A stretch of DNA of 64,000 bases from Sphagnum magellanicum (taxonomy: Eukaryota; Streptophyta; Sphagnopsida; Sphagnales; Sphagnaceae), in contig CM038910.1 in NCBI GenBank assembly GCA_021904315.1, forward strand, positions 9,176,001 to 9,240,000, written 5' to 3'. The notes under the pieces are model-generated. The model saw only the letters and a list, made by a program, of their open reading frames with translations. It was not told where the DNA came from and searched no databases. Made by a program: the position numbers and the translations under genes. The number at the start of each line of letters is the position of its first letter. Position 1 is the first letter of the stretch. Below are positions 60,884-64,000 of the stretch, in pieces.

Positions 60884-63800
60884 GTTTGTCTAGCTTCCAG
60901 CAGTTGAATCTTAGAAAGAAGCAGGTTTCTGCCAGTGCAATGAGTCATTTTTCATGTGTCAAGGTTAACCTGAAACTGCAGCACCATAAGAGCATGTATT
61001 ATGCATTAGGGTGGAACATGAGCAAATTTCTAACTGAACAAGAGAGGTCCTGGATTTAGGCCATATATGCTTATACTTCAACTTGGTTGCTGTTCCCAAT
61101 GTAGCCAAATGAGGAGCAGATAGGATTTCAAGGCTAGTTCCTGAAATTCAGCTGACACAGCAAGGTACTTACTAGGATTTTGAAGACTGAAACTTCAATT
61201 GATATCAATATATTTTTAGCTTTCTAACCCACTTGCAATGGCAAATACAAAATTTCAATTTTGCAGGAATTTTGGACATGCAAAGCACAACTCAGCAGCT
61301 TGTGTAGTCTGTTTAAGAACACCCATGTGAGAGCTGTGCAGTGGCTTTCTGGTGAGAAATTCAAATTCATGATTCATCATTTGTTTACAAAAATGAGTTT
61401 AGAATTTGCCTTCCAAAAATATGGCATGCTCTTTCACTCAGAGATTTCATTGGGCTTGATGGGTTGCCTGAATCTTTTGGACACAGGCTAACTAATCACT
61501 AAATACTTTTGTTGCATTTTGTGCACTCTGATGATAGCAATTAATAATGTGTGAATTATCAGTGATGCATTATTTTCAAAGTTTTAGCAATTGCTCTCCG
61601 CCCTTCATAAATGGTGGTCCTTTCCATTCACACGTTGCAAGAAACTTGAGGAAAATATATAGATGAACTAACATAACAGACATTAGAGTGTCAATATCTG
61701 TACATAATTCTTTCACAAAGAAATGAAGCATGTCAAGTGTAATTAGTGCTTGATTTTTCATGTTTTAGTTTTAAAAATTGTATTAATATTATAATTTTTT
61801 AAAACATGATTAAATAATAAAATAAATTCAATTTCTTAAAATGACATAATTAAAAAAAATATTTTTATGTGATAGTATAATGCAAAATATTTTTGAATAA
61901 AAAATATTTTAATTTTAATTTTTGCAACTTATAAATAAAATATTCTTAGCATATTTCCAAAAAATTTCAAAATAAACATTCCTTAAGTCTTTACTTAGGG
62001 TGCACCTTCAACTCATTATTTTTTAAATACAACTTAAAAAATAATTTGGACGGAGTCAACAAAAACATATTAAGGTGAATTAAAATGAAAAATGAAAAAT
62101 GTATTTTGAGTGTCCATATCCAATATTTTGAGATTAATAAAATTAAGTTTCAAATTTAAAAAGCATGCAAGTGATGTTGAAGTAAATTTTTTTCTATATC
62201 CAAGTTTAAACTTCTTAAAACACATTTATTAAACTAGGGCTCCACATTGTTCACCACAATCATTTACACATTTTATGTTGAAAGGAGAAAGTGACAAGCT
62301 TTTGCCAATTATATGTCATTTAATTTCAGGGCCCCAACATTTAGATATGAAAATTTGATGTCAAACATTGACACTCTTGACCACTTGAACCATTTGGCCC
62401 AATTGCTCTATTCCAAGGTCATTTTCAACCACCATTAATCCCATTTATAGGTCGGACTCTAAATCTCAACCAAGAAATTTAGGAATATTGAATTCAAAGT
62501 TTAAAATATGGTCCATTTGATGTGTACTCTCATTTTTGTAAGACCCAATACCTCATATATATATATACAACACATATATTAAATATTGATTTAAAAAAAA
62601 TTAATTTAGATATCTAAATGAACTTTACAAAATTTTGATGATTATCAAATTTTTATTTTAAATTTAAAAAAAGAGAAAGAACCCCTCTTATTTGATTTTT
62701 TCATTTTAACTGTCATAATATTTCAAAGTGTGTTTGTCCAAAGTTATAAGCATGTTTTTTAACTTCATTCAAAACAAAAAAGTTCATATTAATTTTTTTT
62801 TGAATTGTATCATATAAGTTACAAAGTGCATCTTAAATTGAATACTGAAATTTATAATATAATTTTTTCAAAGTTATATGGGCTAATACAATTTTTATTT
62901 TTTAATTTAATTTTTGTTAAATTTCTCAAATGCATTTGACTCATATACAACAAGACTTGACTGCAAAAAAAATCCTATTGTTATGACTTGCACCAAAATG
63001 CAGTGCAATGCGCTTTCACCCGAATATGGTAATTAACAAAATAATAACCTACCCTTGGAAAACCCAAGATCAGCACATCAGTTAAATACCACATTGAAAC
63101 CCTTTCAAAACTTGGAAATGAAAGAGATCGATCTTGAGCTTCCGTCATTGATCAATTCTCATATTTTCTGAAGATCCCATATTCTCCATAGGATCCATAA
63201 CACTCTCCATCCAATTTCCTTTAGTGATATTTTCCCACTCAACCTTCTCTTCTTAATTTCAGAAGAGAAGTGGACCTGCATTGCTGCTTGTCATGTACCT
63301 AGTTTTGCAGTCTGAAGCCAAAATTGGTGACTGATTTGTTAACAAGTGCTATTTAGCAAGCTCAGTTGGAAATGAATAACTTGGGAGCTTTCAGGCTGCC
63401 GCATAGAAAGCTCAGGAATCCCAATCTTTGTAGGAGGGGTTCAAGCTGATTTGAGGCAAACAGCTCGATGATCCTGCACCCAAATCTCAACGCAAATTTT
63501 CACTGCAATCCTTCAAGCTACTTAAGAGATTAAGTTCAATATTCAAATGGGGAAAACACTCCAAAGAAGACAATTTATATACACTGGATTTGGCAATCAA
63601 TGTTCACGTTGAAGCAGAATATCTGCCTCCAAACTCAGAACATATTTACCACCCACCATGAAAGCAAACGACAAACTTGATTCGGGCAAACATTTTCATG
63701 TCAATGACAACAAACGCTGGAAAACCACTTGCATTAACCGCAGCTGCAGTGTTGTAGAGCTCAGTGCTAGATCACTAAGTTGCAGTGAATCGAAAGAATG

Positions 63801-64000
63801 AGTGAAGCATGCAGTAAGAGGTCAGCGTATGCATAATTAGGAACACAAAGGAAAATATAAATGAGGGAATGTTTTTATGATCATTCAAGCTGGGAACCGC
63901 TGCGCGGCATCGTCACTAGATTCAATCTAGGTGTGTTCATGTGGCCCACACTATACAATGGTCACCATTAAGTCCACCGGTCAGTAGTGTCGATGGTGCT
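60884..64000. other. 3' flank of the ABC gene and AT-rich intergenic DNA
   Basis: The first few hundred bases are probably 3' untranslated region. From about 61750 to 63000 the DNA is very AT-rich with no frames. 63100-64000 is somewhat GC-richer, but I recognised no exon or RNA gene. It could be the edge of another gene on either strand. Confidence 0.5.

Noticed and set aside
1..64000. CRISPR arrays, bacterial operons or insertion sequences
   Set aside because: Spliceosomal introns and plant proteins show a nuclear eukaryotic genome; no regular repeat-spacer array was seen.

Overview
The window is nuclear DNA from a green plant-lineage (streptophyte) eukaryote. The evidence is plant-type proteins: a chloroplast-type M1 aminopeptidase, a CHY/RING E3 ligase and an ABCB27/ALS1-type half transporter. 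There are also many GT-AG introns, Helitron transposons, and long AT-rich gene-poor spacers full of degenerate repeats. I cannot fix the clade. The proteins are very close to land-plant homologues, but the repeat content would suit a bryophyte, a streptophyte alga or another non-seed plant.

Layout. 1-12,300 is AT-rich spacer with repeats, one orphan GC-rich leader-like island (6,880-7,440) and a near-perfect 23-bp hairpin (7,849-7,898). 12,873-15,959 (minus) is a complete, intronless M1 aminopeptidase with a plastid-type presequence, followed upstream by a long leader/promoter zone. 17,960-28,590 is spacer with microsatellites, a polypyrimidine tract, direct repeats and a foldback. 30,570-33,514 (plus) is a 10-exon CHY-zinc-finger/RING gene. 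34,254-43,383 is a head-to-tail pair of Helitrons on the minus strand: a 0.78-kb non-autonomous one abutting an 8.3-kb one that carries a RepHel gene and captured host exons (a phospholipase C X-domain exon and unidentified exons). A third Helitron 5' end lies at 43,958. 44,250-52,550 is spacer with repeats. 53,058-60,883 (plus) is a 17-exon ABC half transporter of 642 residues. 60,884-64,000 is AT-rich spacer.

Most notable: the RepHel gene can be read through as four exons (about 1,672 codons) with all catalytic motifs present and one 1-nt frameshift, but interrupted by 16 in-frame TAG/TAA codons (13 TAG, 3 TAA), no TGA, and a natural end at TGA. Where an ancestor can be inferred, the TAG sits at a glutamine position, and two are directly shown as CAG in sister copies of an internal 69-bp repeat. 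Host genes in the same window use TAG as a true stop. Either the element decayed by C-to-T change almost only at CAG (CHG methylation context), or it was written in a code where TAR means glutamine. Both can be tested.

The three host genes are not an operon or pathway. They are independent loci: plastid peptide turnover, ubiquitin ligation and vacuolar transport. The three host genes, and the orphan island at 6,880, each have a degenerate short-repeat array just upstream of a GC-richer leader.
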